From NCBI RefSeq assembly GCF_014648435.1, contig NZ_BMRC01000037.1, forward strand, positions 1 to 64,000: a DNA stretch of 64,000 bases, written 5' to 3'. Positions 45,183 to 54,504 of the stretch are shown here, piece by piece; position 1 is the stretch's first letter; each line of letters starts with the position of its first letter. The notes under the pieces are model-generated. The model made no database searches. It saw nothing but the letters and a program-made list of their open reading frames with translations, and was not told the DNA's origin. The position numbers and the translations under genes are program-made. Source of the DNA: Nonomuraea spiralis (GTDB lineage: Bacteria > Actinomycetota > Actinomycetes > Streptosporangiales > Streptosporangiaceae).

Positions 45183-47219
45183 ATGACGCTCCAGGCGCAG
45201 ACGCCGGTTTCCGACGGGGAAAGACAACACTGGCTGGCGGTCCGGCCGAGGCTCGTCCTCGCCAGTGCCTTCATGCTCTTCCTCGAACTGGCGCTCATCC
45301 GGTGGACAGGCTCGAACATCGTTCATCTGAGCTATTTCACGAATTTTGTTCTGCTGGGTTCTTTCCTCGGAATCGGGCTCGGATTCCTGCGCGTCGGACG
45401 CTCGCGCCGCCAGCCCTATTACTCGCCGGTCGTGCTGCTCGTCCTGGTGGCCGTCGTCCTGGCCTTCCCGGTGACCGTCGACCGCAACACCGAGGGCGTC
45501 CTGTACTGGACGAGCCTGTCCACCGTCGGGCCGCCCGCCTGGCTCATCCTGCCGGTGATCTTCATCGCCGCGGCGGCGGTGCTCATGGGGCCCGCCGAGC
45601 TGGTCGGACGCTGCTTCCCCGAGCTGCCGCGCCTGGAGGCCTACCGCTACGACCTGATCGGCAGCCTCAGCGGCATCGCCGCGTTCACGGCGCTGTCGTT
45701 CCTGTCGGCGCCGCCGGTGTTCTGGGGCCTGGTCGCGGCCCTGTGCTACGGCCTGCTGCTGGTGCCCCGGCCCCGCACGCTCTACGTGGGCCTGGTGACC
45801 GTGCCCTCGCTCCTGGTCGTCGGCCTGCTGCTGTCCGAGACGCTGACGGCGGGCGCCCTCTGGTCGCCCTACTACAAGGTGACCTACAAGGCGATGCAGA
45901 TGCTCGGCGTGCCGGTCACCGACATCGCCGTCAACGGCATCCCGCACCAGCAGGCCGTGCCCGCCTACGCCCGGCTGCAGTGGGAACGCCAGTACGGGCT
46001 GCCGTACGAGCGCACCACCAGGCCGCCCAAGGACGTGCTGATCGTGGGCGCGGGCAGCGGCACCGACGTGGCCATCGCGCTGTCCAAGGGCGCCCAGCAC
46101 GTCGACGCCGTCGAGATCGACCCCAAGCTGCGCGAGCTGGGCGGCTCGGTGCACCCCGACAAGCCCTACTCCGACCCGCGCGTCACCACCCACATCACCG
46201 ACGGCCGCGCCTTCCTGGAACGCAGCGGCGACCGCTACGACCTGATCCTGTTCGCCCTGCCCGACTCGCTCACCCTCGTGTCCGGAGCCAGCTCGCTGCG
46301 CCTGGAGAGCTACCTGTTCACCGAGGAGGCCATGAAGGCCGCCCGCGACCACTTGCGGCCCGGCGGCACGTTCTCGATGTACAACTACTACCGGGAGAGC
46401 TGGCTGGTCGACCGCCTGGCCTCGACCATGCAGGCGGCCTTCGGCCACAAGCCCTGCGTCGACGTGGTCAGCACCGCGGGCCAGCAGGCCGTCATCACCG
46501 CGGGCCTGAGCGCCTCGGCCCAGCGCTGCGCGAGCGAGTGGCCCGGCGCCGCCGCCGGCACCCCGGCCCCCGCCGACGACGACCGTCCCTTCCTCTACCT
46601 GAAGGACCGGACGATCCCGCCGATCTACATCATCACCCTCGGCCTGATCCTCATCGTCAGTCTGCTGGCCGTGCGCGTCGTCGCGGGCCCGTACGCGCGC
46701 ATGCGCCCCTACACCGACCTGTTCCTGCTCGGAGTGGCGTTCCTGCTGCTGGAGACCAAGAGCGTGACGGGGTTCGCGCTGCTGTTCGGCACCACGTGGG
46801 TGGTCAACGCGATCGTCTTCGCCGGGGTGCTGGTCGCCGTGCTGGCCGCCGTCGAGGTGACCCGCCGGTTCCGTACGCCGCCGCTGCCCGTCATGTACGG
46901 CGTGCTGCTGGCCGGTCTGCTGCTGGCCTGGCTCGTGCCGAACGCGTGGCTGCTGTCGCTGCCGGTGCCCCTGCGGGCCGTGGCGGCGGTGACGGTGGCG
47001 TTCCTGCCGATCTTCGCCGCGAACGTGGTCTTCGCCAAACGTTTCTCCGACACCGCCGACGCCACCACGTCCTTCGGCGCCAACCTGCTCGGCGCGATGG
47101 TCGGCGGCTGCCTGGAATACCTGGCGCTGGTGATCGGCTACAAGGGCCTGCTCATCGTCGCCGCGCTGCTCTACCTGGGCGCGCTCGCGTTCATGCCGCG
47201 GAAATCCGCGCTCGTGTGA
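45183..47219 (+). CDS. Polytopic membrane protein with spermidine-synthase-like domain
   Basis: A 678-residue protein of three parts: about six membrane helices (residues 20-215), a central Rossmann domain with the SAM-type loop DVLIVGAGSGTDVAIALSKG and AVEIDPKL, then about seven C-terminal helices. The central part resembles aminopropyltransferases (SpeE), including YRYDLIGSLSG and YDLILFALPDSL; in the latter the acidic residues expected of a true spermidine synthase are only partly kept. Such membrane fusions are known in bacteria but their reaction is unclear. The ATG at 45183 has no good Shine-Dalgarno sequence. No speD or other polyamine gene is adjacent. Confidence 0.8.
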   Translation: MTLQAQTPVSDGERQHWLAVRPRLVLASAFMLFLELALIRWTGSNIVHLSYFTNFVLLGSFLGIGLGFLRVGRSRRQPYYSPVVLLVLVAVVLAFPVTVDRNTEGVLYWTSLSTVGPPAWLILPVIFIAAAAVLMGPAELVGRCFPELPRLEAYRYDLIGSLSGIAAFTALSFLSAPPVFWGLVAALCYGLLLVPRPRTLYVGLVTVPSLLVVGLLLSETLTAGALWSPYYKVTYKAMQMLGVPVTDIAVNGIPHQQAVPAYARLQWERQYGLPYERTTRPPKDVLIVGAGSGTDVAIALSKGAQHVDAVEIDPKLRELGGSVHPDKPYSDPRVTTHITDGRAFLERSGDRYDLILFALPDSLTLVSGASSLRLESYLFTEEAMKAARDHLRPGGTFSMYNYYRESWLVDRLASTMQAAFGHKPCVDVVSTAGQQAVITAGLSASAQRCASEWPGAAAGTPAPADDDRPFLYLKDRTIPPIYIITLGLILIVSLLAVRVVAGPYARMRPYTDLFLLGVAFLLLETKSVTGFALLFGTTWVVNAIVFAGVLVAVLAAVEVTRRFRTPPLPVMYGVLLAGLLLAWLVPNAWLLSLPVPLRAVAAVTVAFLPIFAANVVFAKRFSDTADATTSFGANLLGAMVGGCLEYLALVIGYKGLLIVAALLYLGALAFMPRKSALV

Positions 47220-47423
47220 CAAATGGAAATGACTTCCGGCGGGCTTCTGTAATGCCTTGACCGATGGTCAGGATGAATTGTCGGCGACGCGGGTTGATTT
47301 GTCGTCGCGGGCGAGGTGAGCTAGAGACGTCGTCGAATCCGGAAAATGATCGAACGTTATTCAGAAAGGAGGGCGCCGCGATCGGGGGTCACATCCGGTA
47401 ACCCACGAGAAAAGGTGACAGTC

Positions 47424-48773
47424 ATGGCGACACCAGGGGCAGCCAGGATCGACGTCGAGCGCGTACTGGAGCAGGAGCGCGAGCCCGTGCCCCCCGGCCG
47501 GGCGGAGCAGGTCGCCGGAGCGCTCCCGGCCGGAGTGTTCTTCACCCAGGCCGAGCCCGCGGGCGCCGGGCCGGGCCGCGAGCCCGACGCGCGGTGGGAG
47601 CTCACCTCCGCCTGGCGCCACAAGGGACGGTTCGCCTCGGGAACGGCCGCCGTCCACCTCGCCGCGGGACACCGCGCCCTCGTCCAGCCCATGATCTTCG
47701 CGGACGGCTTCGGCCACGGGCCGAGCGACCTGGCCGGGTTGTGGAACCGGCTCGACGCGCCCTACCCGCCGCACGGCGACCGCCTGCTCAGCAGGCTCCT
47801 CGCCCAGGGGATCGACGTCGTGCTGCTCGGCTTCGCCGCCCGCCACACCCACATCCAGGCCAACGCCGGGGTTGCGGCGAGATGCGTGCACCGCGCGATC
47901 TCCGAGCGGCTCGGCGCCGCGCCGCTGATCGTCGGCGGCCTCGGCGCGGGCGGGCTGGTGACCCGCTACGCGCTGGCGGAGATGGAACGCCGCCGCGAGG
48001 ACCACCAGACCATGACCTACCTGTCCTACGACTGCCCGCACAACGGCGCCTGGATCCCGCTGATCCTGCAACAACTGGCCTACTTCGCCGAACAGCTCGC
48101 GCCGGCCGCCCCCGGCCGCCCGGGACAGGCGGACCTGATCAGGAGCCCGGCCGCCCAGCAACTGCTGTGGGGCTGGGTCGGCGACGGCCGCTACTCGGGG
48201 CCGGTCGCCACCGCCAGCCCGCTGCGCCTGGAGTTCATCGGGGACCTGCGCGCCGCCGGCTGGTTCCCCGCCCGGCCGCGCAAGCTCGGGGTGTCGAACG
48301 GCGCCGCCGACGGCACCGGAAGGAACGTTCCGCCCGACGCCCTGGCCTTCGAGTGGAGCGCCCTGGACGGGCTGGCCGGCGCCATCGTACGCACCCAGCC
48401 CGACTTCGGGACCAACCGGCGCCTGGGCGGCATGAGAGCCGTGCCCATCTGGGCGAGCACCAGCTACACCAGCGACGTCGCGCCCTTCGACGGGGCGCCC
48501 GGCGGCACGCTGGCCTCCTACGGCATGGTCGCCGACGCGTTCGGCGCGCAGATCGCGGGCCGGTTCCGGTCGGCGTGCTTCGTCCCCTCCGTGAGCGCCG
48601 TCGCGCTCCAGTACGACCCCGTGGACTGGACCGTGGACCTCTACACCGACATCACCGCCCTGTCGCCGGAGCAGAGCGAGCTGGACGACTACCAGTGCGA
48701 CTCCGACAACTCCGAGCACGGCACCGTCACCGGCACGCTCGCCGACTGGATCCTCACCCACCTGTCGAAGTGA
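47424..48773 (+). CDS. Alpha/beta-hydrolase fold protein lacking the nucleophile serine
   Basis: A 449-residue protein resembling large actinobacterial lipase/esterase-like hydrolases: RALVQPMIFADGFGHGPSDL, then the elbow region LIVGGLGAGGLVTRYALAEM and YLSYDCPHNGAWIPLILQQL. At the nucleophile elbow, where G-x-S-x-G is expected, the sequence is G172-L-G174-A-G176, so the catalytic serine appears to be Gly. A late His (SEHGTVTG) is present. The N-terminal 60 residues are acidic and variable. The ATG at 47424 follows AAAAGGTGA. It may be a binding or structural protein. It is monocistronic, with an upstream TGACC-GAT-GGTCA palindrome at 47258-47270. Confidence 0.65.
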   Translation: MATPGAARIDVERVLEQEREPVPPGRAEQVAGALPAGVFFTQAEPAGAGPGREPDARWELTSAWRHKGRFASGTAAVHLAAGHRALVQPMIFADGFGHGPSDLAGLWNRLDAPYPPHGDRLLSRLLAQGIDVVLLGFAARHTHIQANAGVAARCVHRAISERLGAAPLIVGGLGAGGLVTRYALAEMERRREDHQTMTYLSYDCPHNGAWIPLILQQLAYFAEQLAPAAPGRPGQADLIRSPAAQQLLWGWVGDGRYSGPVATASPLRLEFIGDLRAAGWFPARPRKLGVSNGAADGTGRNVPPDALAFEWSALDGLAGAIVRTQPDFGTNRRLGGMRAVPIWASTSYTSDVAPFDGAPGGTLASYGMVADAFGAQIAGRFRSACFVPSVSAVALQYDPVDWTVDLYTDITALSPEQSELDDYQCDSDNSEHGTVTGTLADWILTHLSK

Positions 48774-48816
48774 CCCGGCCCGGCAGACCGCCGGTCGGGA
48801 CCACTCGGCGGGACCG

Positions 48817-50382
48817 TCAGAGGCCGCACAGCTCCGACAGGGACTTGGCGCCGCCCTTCTGGGTGTTGCGGGTCGGGGTCTCCGTCGGCGTACCGGCAGC
48901 CTGCGTCTGGCTGCGCGTGGCGGACGGCGAGGCCGTCGGGGAGCTTGAGGAGCCAGGGGAGGCGGTCACGTTGGCGGTCTGGGCCTGGCGCGAGGAACGG
49001 TCGGAGTCGGCGATGGCCTTCCTCGTGGCCACCCGGATCTTGGCCCAGTCGGGCCGGCCCGAGTAGAAGTCCGGCGGCACGAACTGCAGGCTGGTGATCT
49101 TGGCGTCCTTGACCTTGAGCGCCAGGTCCGCCAGCGGCTTGACCAGCGGACGCGGGATGTTCGTCTGGGCCAGCCGCTTGGCCGCGCCCGCGATCTTGTT
49201 GAAGTTCGTCAGGATCACGCCGGGCGTGGCCTGCTGGGCGAAGGCGCCGATGACGCAGCGCTGGCGGCCCATGCGGGAGAAGTCGTCGCTGTCGACGCGG
49301 GAGCGGCCGTACCACAGGGCCTGCTCGCCCGACAGCTTGCGGTAGCCCGCCTTGATCGTGCCGGCGGTGCCGAAGTGGCCGCCCCACCTGATGTCCTGCT
49401 CGACCCGGATCTTCAGGCCGCCGATGGCGTCGACGAGGGCCGCGAAGCCGTACATGTTGATCAGGGCGTAGTAGTCGATCTTGAGGTTCAGGGTGTAGCC
49501 GATGGCGTCCATCAGGGCCCGCGGGCCGCGGTTCTTGCCGCCCATGAGCTGCGGGTTGTCGTTGGCGTACTGCCAGACCTCGTTGAGCAGGCCGCCGTTG
49601 GGCAGCTCGGCCATGTAGCCGTTGGGGAAGTGGTTGTGCAGCGGCGAGGACGGCGGGAAGCGCACGTGCTGCAGGTTGCGCGGGAGGCTGAACAGGACCG
49701 TGTTGCCGGTCCTGGTGTCCACGCTGGCCACCGTCATGCTGTCGGTGCGCACGCCGACGCGGTTGCCCGCCGCGTCGCCGCCGACCAGCAGGAAGTTCAC
49801 CCGGGTCTTGCCGTCCCAGGGGTCTTCGGGGTTCTTGACCTGGACGGGGTTCTCCGGGTCCGGCTGCGACGGGAAGATCGCGTTGACCGCCTCCCGGCCG
49901 GCCAGGACGTTGTTGGCCGCCAGCGCGAACGGCGACATGACGGCCACGCACAGCACGCCCACGGCGATCCCGGTGACCACCTGGCCCTGCTGGTTCAGCT
50001 TGTTGGGGCCCAGCGTCACGTACGAGGTGACGATCACGGCGAACCAGGCCAGCGCGCACGAGGCCGTGATGATGATGACCGTCAGCAGCGCGCCGTCCTC
50101 GGCGAGCGCCGTCACGTTCTCCGTGCTCCGCGTCAGGCCGAAGGCCAGGGCCGCGAGCAGCAGCACCGCGTACACGCCGATCATGATCAGCCCGGTACGG
50201 CGGCGCCCGGCCCGCAGATGCGCGGCGCCGGGCACGAGGGCTGACAGGGCCGTCCAGCCGAGGATCGAGGCGGTCGTCAGTGGTCTGGCGAAGCGCGGCG
50301 CGGCGGACGAGCCCTTGCGCGGACGTGGAGAACGCCGTTTGGCCCCTCCGGGCACGGGGGCCGCCCCATCGCGCTTGCTCAC
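48817..50382 (-). CDS. LytR-CpsA-Psr (LCP) family cell wall ligase
   Basis: A 521-residue membrane protein. A basic Arg/Pro-rich cytoplasmic tail is followed by four predicted helices (ILGWTALSALVPGAAHLRAG region, GLIMIGVYAVLLLAALAFGL, LLTVIIITASCALAWFAVIV, GIAVGVLCVAVMSPFALAAN) and an extracellular LCP domain with RTDSMTVASVDTRTGNTVLF, SLPRNL and GGLKIRVEQDI. The C-terminal tail is Ser/Thr/Pro-rich. LCP proteins attach teichoic acids, arabinogalactan or capsule to peptidoglycan from lipid-linked precursors. The Arg of SLPRNL and of RGPRALMDAIGY are the expected catalytic residues. GTG start at 50382 with AGGAG. Confidence 0.93.
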   Translation of the reverse strand: MSKRDGAAPVPGGAKRRSPRPRKGSSAAPRFARPLTTASILGWTALSALVPGAAHLRAGRRRTGLIMIGVYAVLLLAALAFGLTRSTENVTALAEDGALLTVIIITASCALAWFAVIVTSYVTLGPNKLNQQGQVVTGIAVGVLCVAVMSPFALAANNVLAGREAVNAIFPSQPDPENPVQVKNPEDPWDGKTRVNFLLVGGDAAGNRVGVRTDSMTVASVDTRTGNTVLFSLPRNLQHVRFPPSSPLHNHFPNGYMAELPNGGLLNEVWQYANDNPQLMGGKNRGPRALMDAIGYTLNLKIDYYALINMYGFAALVDAIGGLKIRVEQDIRWGGHFGTAGTIKAGYRKLSGEQALWYGRSRVDSDDFSRMGRQRCVIGAFAQQATPGVILTNFNKIAGAAKRLAQTNIPRPLVKPLADLALKVKDAKITSLQFVPPDFYSGRPDWAKIRVATRKAIADSDRSSRQAQTANVTASPGSSSSPTASPSATRSQTQAAGTPTETPTRNTQKGGAKSLSELCGL

Positions 50383-50516
50383 ACCGGCTCCTTCACATGC
50401 CTACCAGGCAAAAAATGACGTTAGCCCCATGTCGGGCACAAGATTGCCAGGATTCTAGCCCCCATACCTGGACATCCGAGACAACTCTTCAACATGAGAT
50501 GAACGCCACGTGTCCC

Positions 50517-51986
50517 TCAGGAGGTCGTTGAGGAGGGCGCCATCCACGTATTGCACTGGTATGTCTTGTCTCTCTCCCAGCCCTGGCGGAACCAGCGATT
50601 GTTGTTGGCTGGAGTTCCGTGGTCGCGCGGATAGCCGGGATAGTCGCCCACCTGTGCGTAGAACCAGAACAGTCGCGAGCGCATCGACGACGAGACCGGG
50701 TAGGTGGAGGCGACCGAGCGCATCCACATGCCGCCGAGGCAGGTGGCCTGAAGCTCCAGCTTGCGGCTCAGCCCCAGCTTGCCGCTCTGGCTGGAGGAGG
50801 CCAGCGTGCCCTGCCACCAGGAGTCCATCACGCCGCTGATGTTCTGGACGTGGTGGCCGTACTCGTGGGCCATCATGCTGATGATGCCGCCGTGCCAGGA
50901 GATGATCTGGCCGTAGCCGCGCGCGTTCCCGTTGCCCTTGGCCATGGCCGAGGTGGAGCCGTAGATCGTGTTGTTGCGCGGGCAGTAGTACGGCACCATG
51001 CTCCCGGCCGACGGGTAGTCGCCGCACGCGCCCCGGCCGCGCCCGGCCGCGATGGCGTAGCCCGGCGGGCTGAACGCGATGCCCTGCCGTTGCAGGATCG
51101 GCCCCCACGCCTTGTCCATGCACCGGCCGGTTTTCAGGATCAGCGCCTTGAGCTGGCTGTGGCTGAAGACGTTGGCGTTCCCGGCCCGGCAGTTCAGCCG
51201 GGGGAGCGTGCCCGCCCTGTAGAGGGTGTTGTTCTTCAGGCTGGTGTTGAGCGTGACCTGCTTGGGCGGCGTGACCGTCTCCTGCGTGGGCCGCTGCGTG
51301 GGCCGCTCACTGGGCTGCCGCGTCGGCTGCTCGGTGGGCTGCTCAGTGGGCTGCTCGGCGGTGGGTTCATCGGACGGCTCCCGCGTGGGGACGTCCCGCG
51401 TCGGCTCGTGGGTGGGGAACGGGTCCTCGGTCCGCGACTCGTACGACGGGATCGCCATCGGCGTGGTCGTGTCCGTCCGCGAGGCCGACTTGAGCATCGC
51501 GGCCCCGATGACGATCAGCACGAACAGCGCGGCCAGCGAGCCGAACACGGTCCCGAGGACGCCGGCGACCCCCATGCCGGACTTCTTCCTCGGCTGCTGC
51601 GGCCACTGCCGCGTCGGCATGGGCGGCTGCGGCGGCGGAGGGGGCGGGGGAGGCGGCGGCTGGTAGTGCTGCCCGTACGGGGGCTGCGGATACTGGGGGC
51701 CGGGCGGCGGGTAACCCTGCTGCGGGGCCGGGTAGCCCTGCGGGGGCGCCGCGGGCGGCGGTGGGTAGGGCTGGGAGCCGTGCGGCGGGTAAGGCTGAGA
51801 GCCGGGCGGCGGCCCCGGGGGCGGCCCCTGGGGTGGACGCTGCGGCGGCGGCGGAGCCTGCGGGTAGGGGTGACCACCCTGTGGTTGCGGCTGCCGGTGG
51901 CCCGGCGGCGGCCAGGGCAACGAGGGAGGCCGTTGTGGCTGCCCTGGCCCTTGTGGTGGGGGTGGATATTGCCCGTTTGCTGTCAC
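50517..51986 (-). CDS. Membrane-anchored neutral zinc metallopeptidase (YpfJ family)
   Basis: A 489-residue protein. The first 135 residues are almost only Pro, Gln, Gly and Tyr; one helix follows (GTVFGSLAALFVLIVIGAAM), then a Thr/Pro/Glu-rich stalk with repeated EQPT, and the extracellular peptidase. The zinc motif is MMAHEYGHHVQ with the third ligand expected in KLELQATCLGGMW, matching the neutral zinc metallopeptidase family. The cysteines near NCRAG, GRCMD, GACGD and YYCPR probably form disulfides. Substrate is unknown. GTG at 51986 follows GGGGAGA. It lies between the LCP gene and a LysR gene and is independent of both. Confidence 0.88.
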   Translation of the reverse strand: MTANGQYPPPPQGPGQPQRPPSLPWPPPGHRQPQPQGGHPYPQAPPPPQRPPQGPPPGPPPGSQPYPPHGSQPYPPPPAAPPQGYPAPQQGYPPPGPQYPQPPYGQHYQPPPPPPPPPPQPPMPTRQWPQQPRKKSGMGVAGVLGTVFGSLAALFVLIVIGAAMLKSASRTDTTTPMAIPSYESRTEDPFPTHEPTRDVPTREPSDEPTAEQPTEQPTEQPTRQPSERPTQRPTQETVTPPKQVTLNTSLKNNTLYRAGTLPRLNCRAGNANVFSHSQLKALILKTGRCMDKAWGPILQRQGIAFSPPGYAIAAGRGRGACGDYPSAGSMVPYYCPRNNTIYGSTSAMAKGNGNARGYGQIISWHGGIISMMAHEYGHHVQNISGVMDSWWQGTLASSSQSGKLGLSRKLELQATCLGGMWMRSVASTYPVSSSMRSRLFWFYAQVGDYPGYPRDHGTPANNNRWFRQGWERDKTYQCNTWMAPSSTTS

Positions 51987-52188
51987 CGTGTCTCCCCGTT
52001 AACCCGCTTGTCTGCAATGCACGGCTTTGCGGCAGACCCCAAAGGATCTTTGCCAAATTTGGGGCAAAAGCATACTGATTTATCACCCGTCACGGATGTA
52101 GCGGTACTCGGTCACGCTCTGAAATCAATCGAGGTGATCTCCGCTATCTCCCGGTCCCGGAGCGGGGCGGTGTCCTAGCTTCTTTGGC

Positions 52189-53058
52189 ATGAACCTCCAG
52201 CAGCTCCGCTATGTGGTCGCGACTGCGGAGCACCGCACCATGACCGACGCGGCCAGGTCGCTCTACATCGCGCAGCCTGCGCTGTCCCGCGCGATCCGCG
52301 ATCTTGAGCGGGAGCTCGGCATGACGCTCTTCGCCCGCTCGGGCCGCGGCGTGGTGGTCACCGCGCAGGGCCGCCGCGTGGTCAAGCTGGCGAGGGAGGC
52401 ACTCGACGCCGTGCACGAGATCGAGGGCCTGGCCAACCACGCCGGCGTCACGGAGGCCGAGCTGCGCATCGCCTCCACCCCGAGTCTCGAACCCGGACTC
52501 GCGGGGCGGCTGCTCCCTGCCTACGCGGCCGAGCACCCAGGTGTACGCGTGCACATCGTCCGCTGCGACGGCCGTGACGGCGTCGTCAGCGCCATCCGGG
52601 ATCAGCGGGCCGACCTCGGGCTCACCGATCTGCCCGTGCCCACCGACCTCATCACCCACCCGCTCGAACGCCAGGAGATCGTGCTGATCTCCCCGCCCGG
52701 GCTGACCCTGCCCAACCCCGTCCCCATGGGCAAGCTGCACGGCATGCGCCTGGCCCTGCCCGCCCGCGGCAGCGCGCGGCGCAGGGAGCTCGACGCCATG
52801 TTCGGCAAGTACGCCGTCACCCCGGTCGTTGTCCTGGAGACCGACGAGCGCAACGGCTGGCTCAGCGCCGTCCGCGCCGGACAGGCCTCACTGCTGTGGT
52901 ACCGCGGCATGGCCGACCAGGCCGCCAGGGCCGGCCTGGTGGTGCGCTCGCTCGAACCCGCCGTGCGGCGCGTCATCGCCGTCGTGCACGCCCGGCGCCG
53001 CCTGCCCCTCATCGCCCAGGACTTCCTGTCCACCGCGGAGAAGGGCACGGCCGCCTGA
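52189..53058 (+). CDS. LysR family transcriptional regulator
   Basis: A 289-residue regulator. The N-terminal helix-turn-helix is MNLQQLRYVVATAEHRTMTD with AARSLYIAQPALSRAIRDLE, and the rest is a periplasmic-binding-like effector domain (ELRIASTPSLEPGLAGRLLP). LysR targets are usually the divergent gene, but the neighbour upstream is the metallopeptidase 200 bases away and no enzyme gene follows, so its target is unknown. The ATG at 52189 is the only good start. Confidence 0.92.
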   Translation: MNLQQLRYVVATAEHRTMTDAARSLYIAQPALSRAIRDLERELGMTLFARSGRGVVVTAQGRRVVKLAREALDAVHEIEGLANHAGVTEAELRIASTPSLEPGLAGRLLPAYAAEHPGVRVHIVRCDGRDGVVSAIRDQRADLGLTDLPVPTDLITHPLERQEIVLISPPGLTLPNPVPMGKLHGMRLALPARGSARRRELDAMFGKYAVTPVVVLETDERNGWLSAVRAGQASLLWYRGMADQAARAGLVVRSLEPAVRRVIAVVHARRRLPLIAQDFLSTAEKGTAA

Positions 53059-53157
53059 CCAGGAACGTTCCATGATCCCCCGTCGTCCCCGTCCCCACCG
53101 CAGCCCGCCCGGCGCCCCCAACGCGTCGCGCGGGCCGAGCACCCCGGAGGCGCCCGC

Positions 53158-54504
53158 CTAGCGGGACACCGGAAGGCGGACCACGGCGCGCAGGCCAGGC
53201 GCCGCGTCCGCGAGCACCACCGTCCCCCCGTGGGCGCGCACGGTCTCCCGTACGATCGCCAGCCCCAGCCCGGCCCCGCCCTCGTCCCTGCTGCGGCCGG
53301 AGTCCAGCCGGGTGAACCGGTTGAACACCCGCTCCCGATCCTGCTCGGGGATGCCGGGCCCGTCGTCGGTCACCGTCAGCACCCCGTCGGCGGTCAGCGC
53401 CACCTCGACCTTCGAGGAGGTGTGCCGGACGGCGTTGTCCATCAGGTTCGTCAGCACCCGGCTCAGGTCGAGGGCGTCCCCGCGCACCACCACGGGGTCG
53501 CAGGCGGTCAGCCGGGCCTCGCCGTAGCGTTCGGTGACCTGGCGTACCACCTCGTCCAGGTTGACCGGCTCGTCGCGGGCCGGCACGCCGCCGCGCTCGT
53601 CCAGGCGGGCCAGCGCGAGCAGGTCCTCGGCCAGCCTGGACAGCCGCAGGGCGTCCTCCAGCACGCCCTCGGCGGTCTCCGTCCAGTCCTGGCCCTCCGG
53701 ATGGCCGAGCGCCACCTCCAGCTGGAGCCGGATGCTGGCCAGCGGGCTGCGCAGCTCGTGGGCGGCGTCGGAGACCAGCGCGCGCTGGCGCTGCTCGGCC
53801 TCCTCCAGCCTGGCCAGCATGCCGTTGAGCGTGGTGGCCAGGGCGTGGACCTCGTCGCGCGACTGCGGCACCGGAAGCCGCCGGGACCTGGCCGTGTGCG
53901 TGATGTCGGCCGCGACCCGGCGCAGCGAGGAGATCGGCCGCAGCGTCCTGCCGATCATGAGCCAGCTCGCCACCGCCAGCAGCACGACCAGCGCGGGCGT
54001 GCCGACCAGCAGGACCCGGCCGGCGACGCCCAGACTGGTCTGGATCTCCCCGATCGGCCTGGCCGCCAGCACCGTCTGACCGTGGTCGGCGCTGAGCACG
54101 ACCACACGCAGCGGCCCCGGGATCGCGTACGGCCGCCCGTCCAGGAACGCCGCCCGCCCGTCCCGCAGCACCCTGGCCCTGGCCGCCGCGTCCAGCAGCG
54201 GTACGAGCCTGTCGGTGCCGTACGTGACGTGCGTGATCCGCCCGCTGCGGTCGAGCACCTGGACGATCGTGCCGTCGTGCGTGGTGATCGGGCTGGACAG
54301 CGTCCCGGCGTCGGCCGCCACGCGTACGCTCTGGGCCTGCTGCCTCGTGGACGCGTCGACGGTGTCGATCAGAGCCCGGTCGAGAACCGACAACAACACC
54401 GAGGCCGACAGCGCCAGGGCCAGCGCCAGCACGGCCGCGGCCGCCGCCGTCAGCCGGAACCGCAGCCCCTGCCGCCGCCACCACGCCAGCGGGGTGTCAG
54501 CCAC
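53158..54504 (-). CDS. Sensor histidine kinase, OmpR-partner type
   Basis: A 448-residue membrane kinase with two helices (about 16-40 and 160-185) enclosing a 120-residue extracellular sensor, then HAMP, HisKA with phospho-acceptor His249 in VSDAAHELRSPLASIRLQLE, and an ATPase domain with NLMDNAVRHT, DDGPGIP and GGAGLGLAIV. The GTG at 54504 lies eight bases inside the end of the response regulator, so the pair is coupled. The divergent LolA-like/ABC operon shares a phased operator and is the likely target. The signal is probably an envelope stress or a compound exported by that transporter. Confidence 0.93.
   Translation of the reverse strand: MADTPLAWWRRQGLRFRLTAAAAAVLALALALSASVLLSVLDRALIDTVDASTRQQAQSVRVAADAGTLSSPITTHDGTIVQVLDRSGRITHVTYGTDRLVPLLDAAARARVLRDGRAAFLDGRPYAIPGPLRVVVLSADHGQTVLAARPIGEIQTSLGVAGRVLLVGTPALVVLLAVASWLMIGRTLRPISSLRRVAADITHTARSRRLPVPQSRDEVHALATTLNGMLARLEEAEQRQRALVSDAAHELRSPLASIRLQLEVALGHPEGQDWTETAEGVLEDALRLSRLAEDLLALARLDERGGVPARDEPVNLDEVVRQVTERYGEARLTACDPVVVRGDALDLSRVLTNLMDNAVRHTSSKVEVALTADGVLTVTDDGPGIPEQDRERVFNRFTRLDSGRSRDEGGAGLGLAIVRETVRAHGGTVVLADAAPGLRAVVRLPVSR

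Noticed and set aside
51987..52188. LysR binding to a divergent target
   Set aside because: The divergent neighbour is a zinc metallopeptidase 200 bases away and no T-N11-A palindrome stood out, so no regulatory link is claimed.
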